DNA from: Nansenia antarctica | Lineage: Eukaryota; Chordata; Actinopteri; Argentiniformes; Microstomatidae | Length of the DNA: 64,000 bases | Reading direction: 5' to 3' | Assembly (NCBI GenBank): GCA_963989245.1 | Contig: OZ022345.1 | Location: 26,089,347-26,153,346 of the forward strand | Part shown: piece by piece, positions 20,880 through 30,885 of the stretch | Layout: each line of letters starts with the position of its first letter | Numbering within the stretch: the stretch's first letter is position 1 | Program-made: the position numbers and the translations under genes | The notes under the pieces: model-generated | The model's database searches: none | Seen by the model: only the letters and a program-made list of their open reading frames with translations | What the model was told of the DNA's origin: nothing

Positions 20880-21115
20880 TTATTTTATTGTTCAAAATTC
20901 CCCCGCGCCGGAAATCCGGCACCGTGCCGGAGAACTTTAAGCCCTGCAAAGCAAGAACATTTGGATTCTGATTTATAAAATCGGTGCGCACGCGGCAAGT
21001 GGAATTTGCGGGCCACTCTTCCCACACCTGCTTCCCTTTATCCCAATCAACCCTAAATGTTGCGCACGGGAACGAGCGTCTCGCCCCACCCTTTTTAACA
21101 CCCATGCTTTGCCTA
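20880..21115 (-). mobile_element. Harbinger-type MITE fragment
   Basis: Its reverse complement (gttaaaaagggtggggcgag, cgctcgttc, ttataaatcagaatc, tgttcttgctttgca) is clearly related to 24735-24915 on the plus strand, where the end reads gctttataaatgaggcccc. Confidence 0.5.
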
Positions 21116-21120
21116 TTATT

Positions 21121-22849
21121 GGTCAGTTAAATGCCCGACAGAAGGCGAAAAAAAATTCACCCACTAAATTTCTGCGCAGTAGTTCCGCTTAACGAACACA
21201 TAACAATATGAAACTCTCTATAATATCTATGTTCCAGACTGTATCGACAACGTGTTCACCTTATTATTTATGATAATACATTTCATAACATTCAAGTATT
21301 GTTTAATAATTACAGATTCAATTAAATATGATTCCCGATTAAACTGTACAACATATCTCCCTTTGTATTTATTATGTTAAATCATGTTTTTTCTTTTAGA
21401 TTAGATTCAAACTTATTGTCATTGACAAGTACCAAGGTTGTCACAAGGAAATGCAGTTCGTCATCTAACCTGCATTGTAGAAAAGCCAAGCATGTTTCAA
21501 GTTTATTGTTACGTTACATTAAGAGAGTAAAATTCGTAGGCTTCGGTTCCTGACATGGCAGCACAAGACATAAGGCAATAGGCATAATACAAGATAAAGG
21601 TGACAATATTACAGCTAAGACAGGATACACTAGTGATGCAACTAGTAATAATAGATAGTTCAGTAATCTGTGCGCTTAAAGTTTTCGTAGTCCGTATACT
21701 TAGGGATGGGGTGTAGGCCTACTTGGGGATGATAGTCAATTGTCTACAGTGGGCCTGTTCATGTTCTTCACTGTATGGATATTGCAATCATTGGACTTAT
21801 CGGGAACGTTACCCTTATGAAGACGTACATTACTGTGAAGTCAATGCGGACGGTGGTCAACCTCGCGCTACGTGCAATGAATATTTATGTAAAAAGTAAA
21901 TATATTTGCATGAATATCAATATGATATGTACAGTAAAGATATATGTATATAGTGTGATGCATACAGGACAAGGACGAATAAGATATGTGTAGTGTGCAC
22001 GTATCCTTTGTGTGCACTCCTTCATAATACGTGAGAGGCAATATTTCTTATGTCGGTGGAAATGGTATCCATTTCAAAGCGTTTCTCCTCTTTCATCCTT
22101 CTGCCAGCGGAGTCGCAGTTGCTCATTTCTCCAGTTACTATGCGTACGCATGGGTCCCAGTGTGCTTAGAGGTGCGCACAGTTTCACGCCAAGTTCCTTT
22201 TTTATAAATCCCACATTTGCGGGAGGATTTACGTACGCATGTACGTACGCAAGTCACAAAATCAATCAATCAGATTCTAACCTCTCCATCATGGGCAAGA
22301 CCAAAAAGTTGTATAAGGACGTCAGGGACAAGATTGTAGACCTGCACAAGGCTGGAATGGGCTACAAGACCATCAGCAAGCAGCTTGTTACTGTTGTGCG
22401 ATTATTTGAAAATGACAGAAAGACAAAATAACCATCAATCGCCCTCGGCCTGGGGCGACGAACATGAAATGCATCTGCGTTTCCTTGTCTTAGTACTTCT
22501 CAATGACAATAAGGTTGAATCTAATCTAATCTAAAAGAGAAATGATTTAGTATAATAACTACAAAGCGAGGTATCTGTTTTTGCAAAACAACCTCTCAAA
22601 TGTTGTAGTTTAATCGGGAATCATATTGGATCTGTAATTATTATACATATTATACCAATACTTGGATGTTATGACATTATCATAAATAATAAGCTAAACA
22701 GTAGGACGAATCACGTTTAAACTGATTTCGTTGTCGATGCAGTCTGGAACATGTTATATATGGTCTGGCGAGAACGTTCGTTGCGCGGAATTTACTGATT
22801 GGGTGAAAAGTTTTTTTTTTCCGGCGTTCTGTCGGCCGTTTGACTGACC
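21121..22849. mobile_element. foldback element with ~350-400 bp inverted arms
   Basis: Left arm 21121-21480 and right arm 22440-22849 are diverged reverse complements. Termini ggtcagttaaatgcccgacag versus its complement at 22825-22849; then gttccagactg.atcgacaacg, cagat.caat, gattcccgattaaact and ttagattagattcaa occur in the same order in both. The interior (about 960 bp) holds an unrelated Tc1 fragment. The family is not recognised. Confidence 0.7.
22291..22400 (+). pseudogene. Tc1/mariner transposase N-terminal fragment
   Basis: MGKTKKLYKDVRDKIVDLHK followed by AGMGYKTISKQL is the N-terminal helix-turn-helix region of fish Tc1 transposases. The rest is missing. Confidence 0.8.
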
Positions 22850-23000
22850 ATATAATAATAATAATAATAATAATTTATTACATTTATATAGCGCTTTTCC
22901 AAGGCTCAAAGACGCTGACAATATAGGATACACATGGGGAAACACAAAAACAACAAGTAACAACAAGTAACATGGAACACAGAGTCAGCGAACGGGGAGG
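22850..23000. mobile_element. ATA repeat plus widespread fish repeat terminus
   Basis: (ATA)n leads into atttattacatttatatagc and gcttttccaaggctcaaagacgc, a dispersed fish repeat end. I cannot place its class with certainty. Confidence 0.4.
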
Positions 23001-23512
23001 GGGGGGGTGGTGTAGAGTCCGGTGTTGATGTTGCTGGGAGCCTCGATGGATGTGGCGGCGGCAGCGGAGAATGCCTGCCTTGGTGGCAGCAGCAGCAGTG
23101 AGGCGATGGTTGTGGTTCAGTGAGTGTAGGTGAGACGAGAGAAGGGCAGGGGGAGGTGGGGGGCAGGTGAGATGGCCGGGAGTCCAGGGCAAAACGACAG
23201 GCAGTGAACCAGAGCGACAGCGCGGTGCCGCCGTTGCCGTTGTCATCAGTATTGCCAGCCTGGGACCGAACCCGCGCGGCCGGCCAGCCTAGCCGTGCCA
23301 TGCCAGCGACCAAATCGCGCAGCAGTGAGTGAAGGCTGGGAAGGACCGACACTCACCTGCGGAGATGGCAACCCCCGAGCCGGGGAGGGAGCGGTGGCTA
23401 CCTCCCGGGACGAGGGTAGTAGCACAGCATGGCCAGGCCAGCGATGTCTGAGAGCGGCGCGCAGCGGGTCGGTCGGCAACACAGAGCCGGGGGACAGGAA
23501 CGATGAGGCGGT
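23000..23512. other. GC-rich unassigned sequence
   Basis: GC-rich, with long frames on several strands (compositional). It may belong to the same element as the flanking minisatellites; no domain is recognised. Confidence 0.35.
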
Positions 23513-23690
23513 GAGTACTGCAGTCCGGTAGTGAAGGCGGTGAGTACTGCAGTCCGGTAGTGAAGGCGGTGAGTACTGCAGTCCGGTAGTGAAGGCGGTG
23601 AGTACTGCAGTCCGGTAGTGAAGGCGGTGAGTATTGCAGTCCGGTAGTGAAGGCGGTGAGTACTGCAGTCCGGTAGTGAAGGCGGTGAGA
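23513..23690. repeat. 29-bp minisatellite, six copies
   Basis: Unit ggtgagtactgcagtccggt plus agtgaaggc, nearly identical in all copies. Confidence 0.9.
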
Positions 23691-23715
23691 GGCGGGGGGG
23701 AAGGCAGCGGAGGTC

Positions 23716-23930
23716 GGCGGGACAGGATACAAAAAGGATAGGACAGGATACAAGAAGACAGGATACAAAAAGACAGGACAGGATACAAAAAGACAGGATA
23801 CAAAAAGACAGGAGACAGGACCGGGAAACAGAAGCGGCAGTCACAACGCGGACACCAGCGTGCTCTGAACCCGGAAAAACAACTACGGGAAACGCAACAG
23901 GACAAACAGGACAAACAGGACGAGACAGGA
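23716..23930. repeat. acaggatacaaaaag repeats
   Basis: Irregular repeats of gacaggatacaaaaaga then gacaaacagga. Confidence 0.8.
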
Positions 23931-23932
23931 AC

Positions 23933-24670
23933 TAGGGATGTCCCGATCCCACTTTTTCACTACCGATACCTGGGCTTCGGGTATCTGCGATACCGATACC
24001 GATCCGATATTTGTATAAATGTTTTGACCCCTGAATAATAACAAATACCTCCCCAGTATATAGTCCACACCAACAACAGTTAAATTAAAGACTGCCAGCC
24101 TTTATTAAAGCAACAAATGCGACGTGTTGTGGATTGGAACTACGGATCATAAGCTTTCAAATGATGTGTCATACATTGAAATCCGAAAAAATATGAAGTT
24201 AGAGTAATTTGAATGTTGTTAGACGTCAGGCACATATAGGGTTAACCTCTTTGTAATGAAACCGGAAGCTGTATCCAATATACCCATTATGCGCATTTTA
24301 AGCGCATATAGGACACGCGTGAAGCATTTCTGCGACACGCGTTTCTGTTCAGTTTTCATTCCCTCATCGCTTATACACATAAGTTTGACTGCGCATGACA
24401 GTAGTTCAGCAGTAGTAGCACTGGTGCGATTGAATGTATTTCCAAGTCGCACAGAAATATATTCACTCGCAAATGCGACCAAAACAGTCGCACTATCGAG
24501 CCCTGGTCATGCACGTGACCACTGGCTACTACTGTTGTCGTCACTTGAGTGACACGCCAGATCAGGCACGCGGATCGGAGCCTTTTTTTTTCTGGTGCGA
24601 TCCGCGATCCAGCATTCAGGACCAATATCGCGGCGATATCCGATATCAGTATCGGATCGGGACATCCCTA
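23933..24670. mobile_element. non-autonomous hAT, copy 1
   Basis: Inverted ends tagggatgtcccgatcc and ggatcgggacatcccta with near-palindromic sub-terminal cgatatcagtatcg. It is the same family as 43020-43582 but inverted. Flanking 8-mers (acaggaac, tatgcaac) do not match well. Confidence 0.75.
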
Positions 24671-24734
24671 TATGCAACGTTTGCAGGAAAAGTGCCACAG
24701 AAATAAAAAGTTATTATTATTATTATAGGCAACT

Positions 24735-24915
24735 ATGGCCGTCAAAAAGGGTGGGACAAGACGCTCGTTCACGTGTGCAACAGAGTTGATTGGAAGCAGG
24801 CGTGGAACTTGCACATTTATAAATCCGAATGTTGGCGACGTAAATGTTCTTGCTTTGCAAAGGTGCGTAGGTATGCAAAGCGTAGGTACGCAAAGCTTTA
24901 TAAATGAGGCCCCAG
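24735..24915 (+). mobile_element. Harbinger-type MITE fragment
   Basis: Related to 20880-21115 (inverted). It ends gcaaagctttataaatgagg plus cccc, a terminus common to fish Harbinger MITEs. Confidence 0.5.
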
Positions 24916-24920
24916 GTGAG

Positions 24921-25285
24921 ACTAATCAGCTAATAATTCCAAGAGTAAAAACAAAACACGGCGCAGCAGCTTTCAGTCACGCTGCTGCATGCTCCTGGAA
25001 CAAACTCCCTGAAGAAATCAACAGGCGCAAACCCTAAACATATTTAAATCTAAGCTGAAAACCTTCATGTTTTGCAGCAGTTATGATTTAAGACTTCTAT
25101 CAATGTCTTTTATCCATGAACTATTGTCTTATTAAATGTTTTATCTATTTACCTCTTATATTTGCTTTTATTCAGTCGTTTTTATTTTCTTGCTATGCTC
25201 CTCTTGCTGTATTTTTAAATAATGTATGTAAAGCACTTTGAATTGCCCGTTGTATGAAATGTGCCATACAAATAAACTTGCCTTG
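24921..25285 (+). mobile_element. LINE 3' end fragment
   Basis: The plus strand encodes KHGAAAFSHAAACSWNKLPE and, after a frame change, FKSKLKTF, the typical C-terminus of Jockey-like LINE ORF2. A 3' UTR follows (aagcactttgaattgcc, catacaaataaacttgcc). Confidence 0.65.
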
Positions 25286-25348
25286 CCACTGGCAGCATTG
25301 ATTTTACAGCAGTGCAATGACCCTCACCACTATACAACAAAGACTTAC

Positions 25349-25677
25349 CATCCGTGTCTTCAATCTCCACTTCTACTTCGACCTCTTCTTTCACCATCAC
25401 TCCCTCCTCCCTCATTTCTTCTCCTCTGACCTCTTCTTTCACCATCACACCCTTCTGCATTACAGCTGCACCTCCATCTTCTTCTTTCACCATCACTCTC
25501 TTCTCCTCCACTTCTTCTTTCACCATCACACCATTCTCCTCTACATCTTCTTCCTCCAGCTTCACTGCCACCATCTCTGGACCCCACCATGTGATTTTCA
25601 GGGCTGGAAAACCACAGCCAGATCCGGGGGACTCTGTGGACTCTGGTTCATACATGGTTACATGAGCTGAAGAGGAC
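25349..25677 (-). CDS. acidic first coding exon of a zinc-finger gene (alternative or paralogous)
   Basis: A minus-strand exon with ATG at 25653-25655: MYEPESTESPGSGCGF, then GPEMVAVKLEEEDVEENGVM and repeated VMVKEE blocks, ending IEDTDG at donor gatg/gtaagt (last exon base 25349). The acceptor agctgcag precedes 25677. It has the same plan, the same PEMVAVKLE motif and the same phase-1 donor as exon A of the zinc-finger gene at 15.05-15.32 kb. No zinc-finger exon lies between it and that gene. It is therefore either an alternative 5' exon spliced to 13816 or the remnant of a duplicated gene. Confidence 0.6.
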
Positions 25678-25699
25678 CTGCAGCTAGAAACAATGGAGG

Positions 25700-26080
25700 C
25701 ACAAACAGTGCAGAGTCAATTATAAATGACAGCCAACCAGTTCACTGAAAGCCCATCTAGACTGACAGGACATGTCCTGCAAATGCAATAATCTATGGAT
25801 TACTGATTGCATTTCTTTGTAATTAAAGGGTCTGGAAAGTAGACATTAAACGGTTTCAAGCAAGCTTGCTGCGTTATCATACATGACATTCATCTATTAG
25901 ATGTGCTTATAGTTCTGCCCTTTAATTACCAACTGTTTAGCTGCTGCTGAAATGTACTGAGCTAATACAATGACTTGGCTAAGATTATAGTTATGCACCT
26001 GGCAGTATATTTCATCATATCAATTCAATGACCACCATTAGCATACTGTACACCTGGCACCCTATGGTGAATTATTTAAC
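25700..26080. other. no feature recognised
   Basis: AT-rich, probably intronic between the acidic exon and the exon at 26.4 kb. Confidence 0.4.
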
Positions 26081-26387
26081 CAGGGTTCGACAGTAACGCT
26101 TGCCCGCTAGCCCGGAGCAAGTAAAATATTCACCGGATTTGTTTGCGCGAGCCCGACAACGCTGCTGGATCCTGGATATTTTTACCTTTGTGCAGGAAGA
26201 ACAACAGACGGCGCAGGCGCCAGACCAGACTAGATGATCGTGGAGTGAAGATATTATTATTATGCCGTCTGTTGTTCTTCCTGCACACAGTTAAAAGTAT
26301 CCAGGATCCAGCAGCGTCATCGGGCTCGTGCAAACAAACCCGGCAAATGTTTTACTTGCTCGGGACAAGCGTTACTGTCGAACCCTG
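26081..26387. mobile_element. foldback MITE with hAT-like ends
   Basis: The arms are long inverted repeats: cagggttcgacagtaacgct at 26081 and its complement ending at 26387. Both arms continue with aagtaaaa, gcgcgagcccg / cgggctcgtgc, ctgctggatcctgg and gaagaacaacagacgg. The centre is a ttattatta tract. No clear target duplication. Confidence 0.75.
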
Positions 26388-26439
26388 TGAACACAATAGG
26401 CTACTTGTGGACAGGATTCACAGCATGTGTATGACTTAC

Positions 26440-26618
26440 TGATCAGTTGTACCACAATGGTGTTGTCCTCCTTTTCTAATTCGCTGCCGTATTTTCACAA
26501 TATCCTCCATGTTTAGTTTCTTCCCACACTGGACGTAGCACTGGCGCATGTTGTCATGACCAGAACAAGCAGAAGCATCCATCATTGTCCAGATGGGGAG
26601 TTCACAGTGCAGGGAATC
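26440..26618 (-). CDS. orphan coding exon, cysteine-rich, function unknown
   Basis: A minus-strand exon bounded by acceptor ttcgtag and donor ca/gtaagt. One frame is open across the whole exon and contains MMDASACSGHDNMRQCYVQC then GKKLNMEDIVKIRQRI and QHHCGTTD. Two methionines occur at 26585 and 26582. It lies upstream of the acidic exon at 25.3 kb on the same strand, so it may be the first exon of that transcript; it would end in phase 2 while the acidic exon has its own ATG. No family is recognised. Confidence 0.45.
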
Positions 26619-26639
26619 CTACGAATAAAGATGATAAAC

Positions 26640-27125
26640 ATATTAAAACAAGAGTGAAGAAATTTAATCAAAACATATTTTATGTAAAAGTTTTTACCAG
26701 AAGTGGAAAACAGTAGCCAAGCTATATGTAGGTCCAGGTGCATTTTGGACACTGACAGAATTGTTGTTATTTTAGCTGTTTACCAAAACATATTCAAGTT
26801 ACAGTTATAGAATGAATATGGCCTTAAAGTGCAGACTAAATACCCTCTTTAATTTGAGGGTATTCCTATCCAGATTGGAGGAAAGGTCTAGGAATTACAG
26901 CTCTTTAATATGTGGCTCTCTCTTTTTCAAGGGAAAACCAAAAGTTTAGCAACTAGGCTGATCATGCCATGATTTTCAAATACCATTTACAGGCCACAGG
27001 ATAAGAGTGCAGACGAAATGAAAATAGCGAATGAAAGAAAAGATATTACAGATTTGAATAGATCAAGTTTGTATTGTTATACATATGTATATACATATGT
27101 TATATGTATTGTTGCATTTAAAATA
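26640..27125. other. no feature recognised
   Basis: AT-rich; would contain the upstream region of the orphan exon. No TATA or CpG island stands out. Confidence 0.35.
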
Positions 27126-27128
27126 TAT

Positions 27129-27213
27129 AGGGGTGTAACGGTACAGACACATTTCAGTTTGTGGTTTTGAAGTCACGGTTCAGTACCTTTTTAGTACAGC
27201 AGTGTAAAAGTAA
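27129..27213 (+). mobile_element. hAT-like end fragment
   Basis: taggggtgtaacggtac with ggttcagtacc below it, a common hAT-like terminus. It abuts the LTR start and may have removed its first bases. Confidence 0.4.
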
Positions 27214-27214
27214 G

Positions 27215-27608
27215 TGTGGGGAACATGGCGGGTTCCGACCTGCAGAGGGAGCCACAGGACGGTTGGTGAAGGGATGGGGGCGCAATTGGCACCGGCTGAT
27301 GCCAATTGGGTCCTCATCAACGTGCCTCTTAATGTGTTGCTTCGTTCTCCCCCGGGACCCGGAGTAGGACGCAGTGAGCGGAGAACGGAGGAAGCGAGGA
27401 GAAGCAGTGGAGAGTCGGTTGTAGAGAGACGTCTAGAGCGCTACAGGAGAGCCGCGACCGGAAGGGTCGGGCAGGAAGCGAGCGGGGACGTTCTCCCCTG
27501 AGCGAGGCTCAGCCAAACCGGACTCCAGACCAGCTGCACGAATAAAAACCCGTTCCTTAAACCGCCGAATCATATTGTCTGTCTCCCTCTGTGCCCGAAC
27601 CTGTTACA
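27215..27608 (+). mobile_element. 5' LTR of Gmr1-like Ty3/gypsy element
   Basis: It begins tgtggggaacatgg (start uncertain), contains aataaa at about 27541 and ends cctgttaca. It is followed by a primer-binding site. No 3' LTR is present in the window. Confidence 0.65.
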
Positions 27609-27609
27609 G

Positions 27610-27626
27610 TGGCGCCCGACGTGAGG
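27610..27626 (+). promoter_or_regulatory. tRNA primer-binding site
   Basis: tggcgcccgacgtgagg, one base after the LTR end. TGGCGCCC matches the 3' end complement of tRNAs used by many gypsy elements. Confidence 0.7.
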
Positions 27627-28390
27627 CACAGAGGAGAGGCGGACCCAAACACCCAAATAACAGACAGGCGGGGGCATGGAGTCGCCCCTGGGACACGTAC
27701 TCGCTAGGGGTGCAACGGTTCTCGGTTTTTTTACGGACGGTACGGTTTGCGTTCCACGGCTCAATTCACTAGTGAACCGTGACGGTTTTCGGTTTTCGTT
27801 TTTTTTTTTTTTACCTTTATTTTACCAGGAAGTCACATTGAGATTAAAACCTCTTTTACAAGAGAGACCTGGCCAAGACAGGGTCAAAATAGTAGCTTAA
27901 AAAAACTGTTCAGATAACAAGACAGGACATAAGACAGTGGCAACAATACAATAGACAAACAATGGTAGGGGTATTTACAAGGTGATTAAAACATTGAGAA
28001 GTCTAACCAAAGCAGGTACAGCGAGCGGTGACCACATCCTTTAACACTAGGACAGCGACGTTTTTTTACCTACTTTTAGCGCGACGAGGTGTCGAATCAC
28101 ACGACCACTCTTCACAATGGGAGAGTGTGAACTGACGCACAAAGATCGCTGGATGGCGATGTCACACAAGAAGAGAAAATGACAAGATCACTAGGCTACC
28201 TCTAAAAATGCATATAAAGTTCCTATGGGAGGGAGGGGTTACATCACCCTCTGTAGAACATCTTCTATCTAATCGGCGCACTGTGCTAAAATGCAATGCA
28301 AACAAAACAACACAGGACAGACAGCAGTGCAGTGATGCGTTTTATATTATATTCTTTGAACAACAGAACGGGACAGGCGCCAGAAACTGC

Positions 28391-28755
28391 CATAATATAC
28401 CATACATATATCTGCCATATATCGTACCTCCGTTTTATATTGAGAAATATGATGATAAATACATATAGGGCGGAGGTATGCTATGTGGTGTGTGGCTAGA
28501 TATTTTCATGTAGCACTGTGACTGCGGGGGAACCCGATGTCTTTGTTCATTGATCGGAAACGATCGACAGCCATCAACACTCCCCCCATCAAGCGCATGT
28601 CTTATTGAGTCAACACGAGTTGACTCGCTGGAACGAGACAGACTGATACACACCACACCTCTGCCATATCATACATCGGTCCCACATGTATTTATTTACC
28701 ATCATATTTTTCAATATAAAACGGTATGATATGGCAGATATATATGGTAGCCTAC
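28391..28755. repeat. hairpin repeat with ~95-bp arms
   Basis: Left arm from 28391 (taccatacatatatctgccata, tacctccgttttatattgag) and right arm ending 28755 (caatataaaacggtatgata, tggcag, atatatatggta) are inverted copies. The right arm is repeated at about 29595-29690 by the 679-bp duplication. Confidence 0.7.
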
Positions 28756-29204
28756 ATTGCAGTCGTCCCGCAGTTCTAGTAGATCGCCGACATCATGTTA
28801 TTTGATGTACACATTTCACGGCAAGATAATTCCGATTTGTGGCAAACACCTAACAATTGTTCGTTCACTAAACATTATAACATGAACACAGTTATAGCAC
28901 CAGTTCCTAGCACCTAGTTTCCTAGCACCAGGGGAGCCCCCCCTCCCAAATTTCGTTGTTTGGTACCTGTACTATATCAATGACAAATAAAGACCATTCA
29001 TTCATTCATTCAAACAATGACAGTTACAGTCTCGCTCAAACTGTAGCGAGATTAGGAGACTACTAATTGAGAAAAAGAAAAGAAAATACATGAAAGAAAG
29101 GAGAGAAAGAGTACAGAATGATAAATCATTCAGAATGTTATTGGTTTTAATATTTCACAATCTGCCAGAATAAGCACGCTCCCTCGCACGCCCAGCACAT
29201 CATT
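28526..29204 (+). repeat. 679-bp duplicated block, copy 1
   Basis: It appears identical base for base to 29459-30137 (offset 933). It contains the second half of a hairpin repeat, an L2 3' end (28896-29012) and a purine-rich tail. Confidence 0.9.
28896..29012 (+). mobile_element. L2 3' end (and its duplicate at 29829-29945)
   Basis: cacctagtttcctagcacca, aaatttcgttgtttggtacc, aataaagaccattcattc: the 3' terminus of the L2 subfamily at 2.5 kb, severely 5'-truncated. Confidence 0.85.
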
Positions 29205-29458
29205 TTTGATGCCGCTAATGTGTGTAATGAAAAGTGTGACAATGTTGAAAGACATGATGTCATAATCAAAATATAAAACCTGGTTGGATAAAATAAGATT
29301 CTGTTGTGATTGTGTTGACATTGTTGTGATGTCAAAAGAGATCTGTGGATTATTATTTATACATAGTGGTCTATATTTATATAGTGGTCTAAATTTGTTT
29401 TATGCAACAAGGAGGAGAAAATGGTTACAGAAACACACCGTTGAAACGTGGTGGAGCG

Positions 29459-30137
29459 GGGGGAACCCGATGTCTTTGTTCATTGATCGGAAACGATCGA
29501 CAGCCATCAACACTCCCCCCATCAAGCGCATGTCTTATTGAGTCAACACGAGTTGACTCGCTGGAACGAGACAGACTGATACACACCACACCTCTGCCAT
29601 ATCATACATCGGTCCCACATGTATTTATTTACCATCATATTTTTCAATATAAAACGGTATGATATGGCAGATATATATGGTAGCCTACATTGCAGTCGTC
29701 CCGCAGTTCTAGTAGATCGCCGACATCATGTTATTTGATGTACACATTTCACGGCAAGATAATTCCGATTTGTGGCAAACACCTAACAATTGTTCGTTCA
29801 CTAAACATTATAACATGAACACAGTTATAGCACCAGTTCCTAGCACCTAGTTTCCTAGCACCAGGGGAGCCCCCCCTCCCAAATTTCGTTGTTTGGTACC
29901 TGTACTATATCAATGACAAATAAAGACCATTCATTCATTCATTCAAACAATGACAGTTACAGTCTCGCTCAAACTGTAGCGAGATTAGGAGACTACTAAT
30001 TGAGAAAAAGAAAAGAAAATACATGAAAGAAAGGAGAGAAAGAGTACAGAATGATAAATCATTCAGAATGTTATTGGTTTTAATATTTCACAATCTGCCA
30101 GAATAAGCACGCTCCCTCGCACGCCCAGCACATCATT
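29459..30137 (+). repeat. 679-bp duplicated block, copy 2
   Basis: Second copy of 28526-29204. The copies are separated by 254 bp of different sequence; no difference was seen on reading. Confidence 0.9.
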
Positions 30138-30650
30138 CCCATCATTCACATCTGTCCCATGGCCAGGCCTGATGCCTCTCCTGCCCTGTCTACCTGACAG
30201 CGCCCACGCTGAGCGCTCCGGCGACCTCCTATTCACTTTCTACTTTTTTTAAATATATATTGGTGTTCATATTAATTACCATACTTTTTACTTGGAAGAA
30301 TTGAAGTGAACATTGCAAGTAAATAAAAATGTTACTTGAATTATCTGTCTCTCTGTGTTCGTTTGTAGTAGAAATATCACATCTGATATATCTATGTAAA
30401 TAGATTTCACTGCAACATGAACACACTTCATTTTCACTTTTCACAACAGCTATTTTCATTTCATTTATAATGTGCAGTAAACAAACAAAATAATGTATAC
30501 TCTCTGCAATTGGCTACTATACAATGGTGCCAAAATCAACTATCCAAATATGAATCTGCGTATATCTATGTACAACCCTGTTGTAGCCTATTATTATCAT
30601 GGTCGACATGAGAATTGTTGGCTACTTCATATCACAACTGAACATTCATA

Positions 30651-30885
30651 TCAGAATCAGAATCAGAATCAGAAGACTTTTATTGCCATGACATGTAAAC
30701 ATGTTAGGAATTTGGTTTGGAACAATGGAGCACGGTTTACAGCAGGATAGGTGCAAGACAGGACAAGACAGTGCAAACCAACATCAAAGTGCAAGAGTCA
30801 TAATTAATATAAATATAAAGTGCAGAGATCAAGTGTTCATATCCAGACAGTCCAAAGCTCTCTGGGTGGGGGTGGAGGGAGGGTA
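30651..30885 (-). mobile_element. L2-like LINE 3' end with GAATCA tail
   Basis: Minus-strand 3' end: tail cagaatcagaatcagaatca, then gaagacttttattgccatga, followed by 3' UTR to about 30885, where an AT repeat (30886-30906) starts. Confidence 0.65.

Noticed and set aside
22884..23914. Overlapping frames of up to 222 codons
   Set aside because: They lie across 29-bp and acaggatac tandem repeats, occur in several frames at once and show no domain.
27570..27764. Short minus-strand frame over the gypsy LTR
   Set aside because: No motif; LTR sequence is non-coding here.
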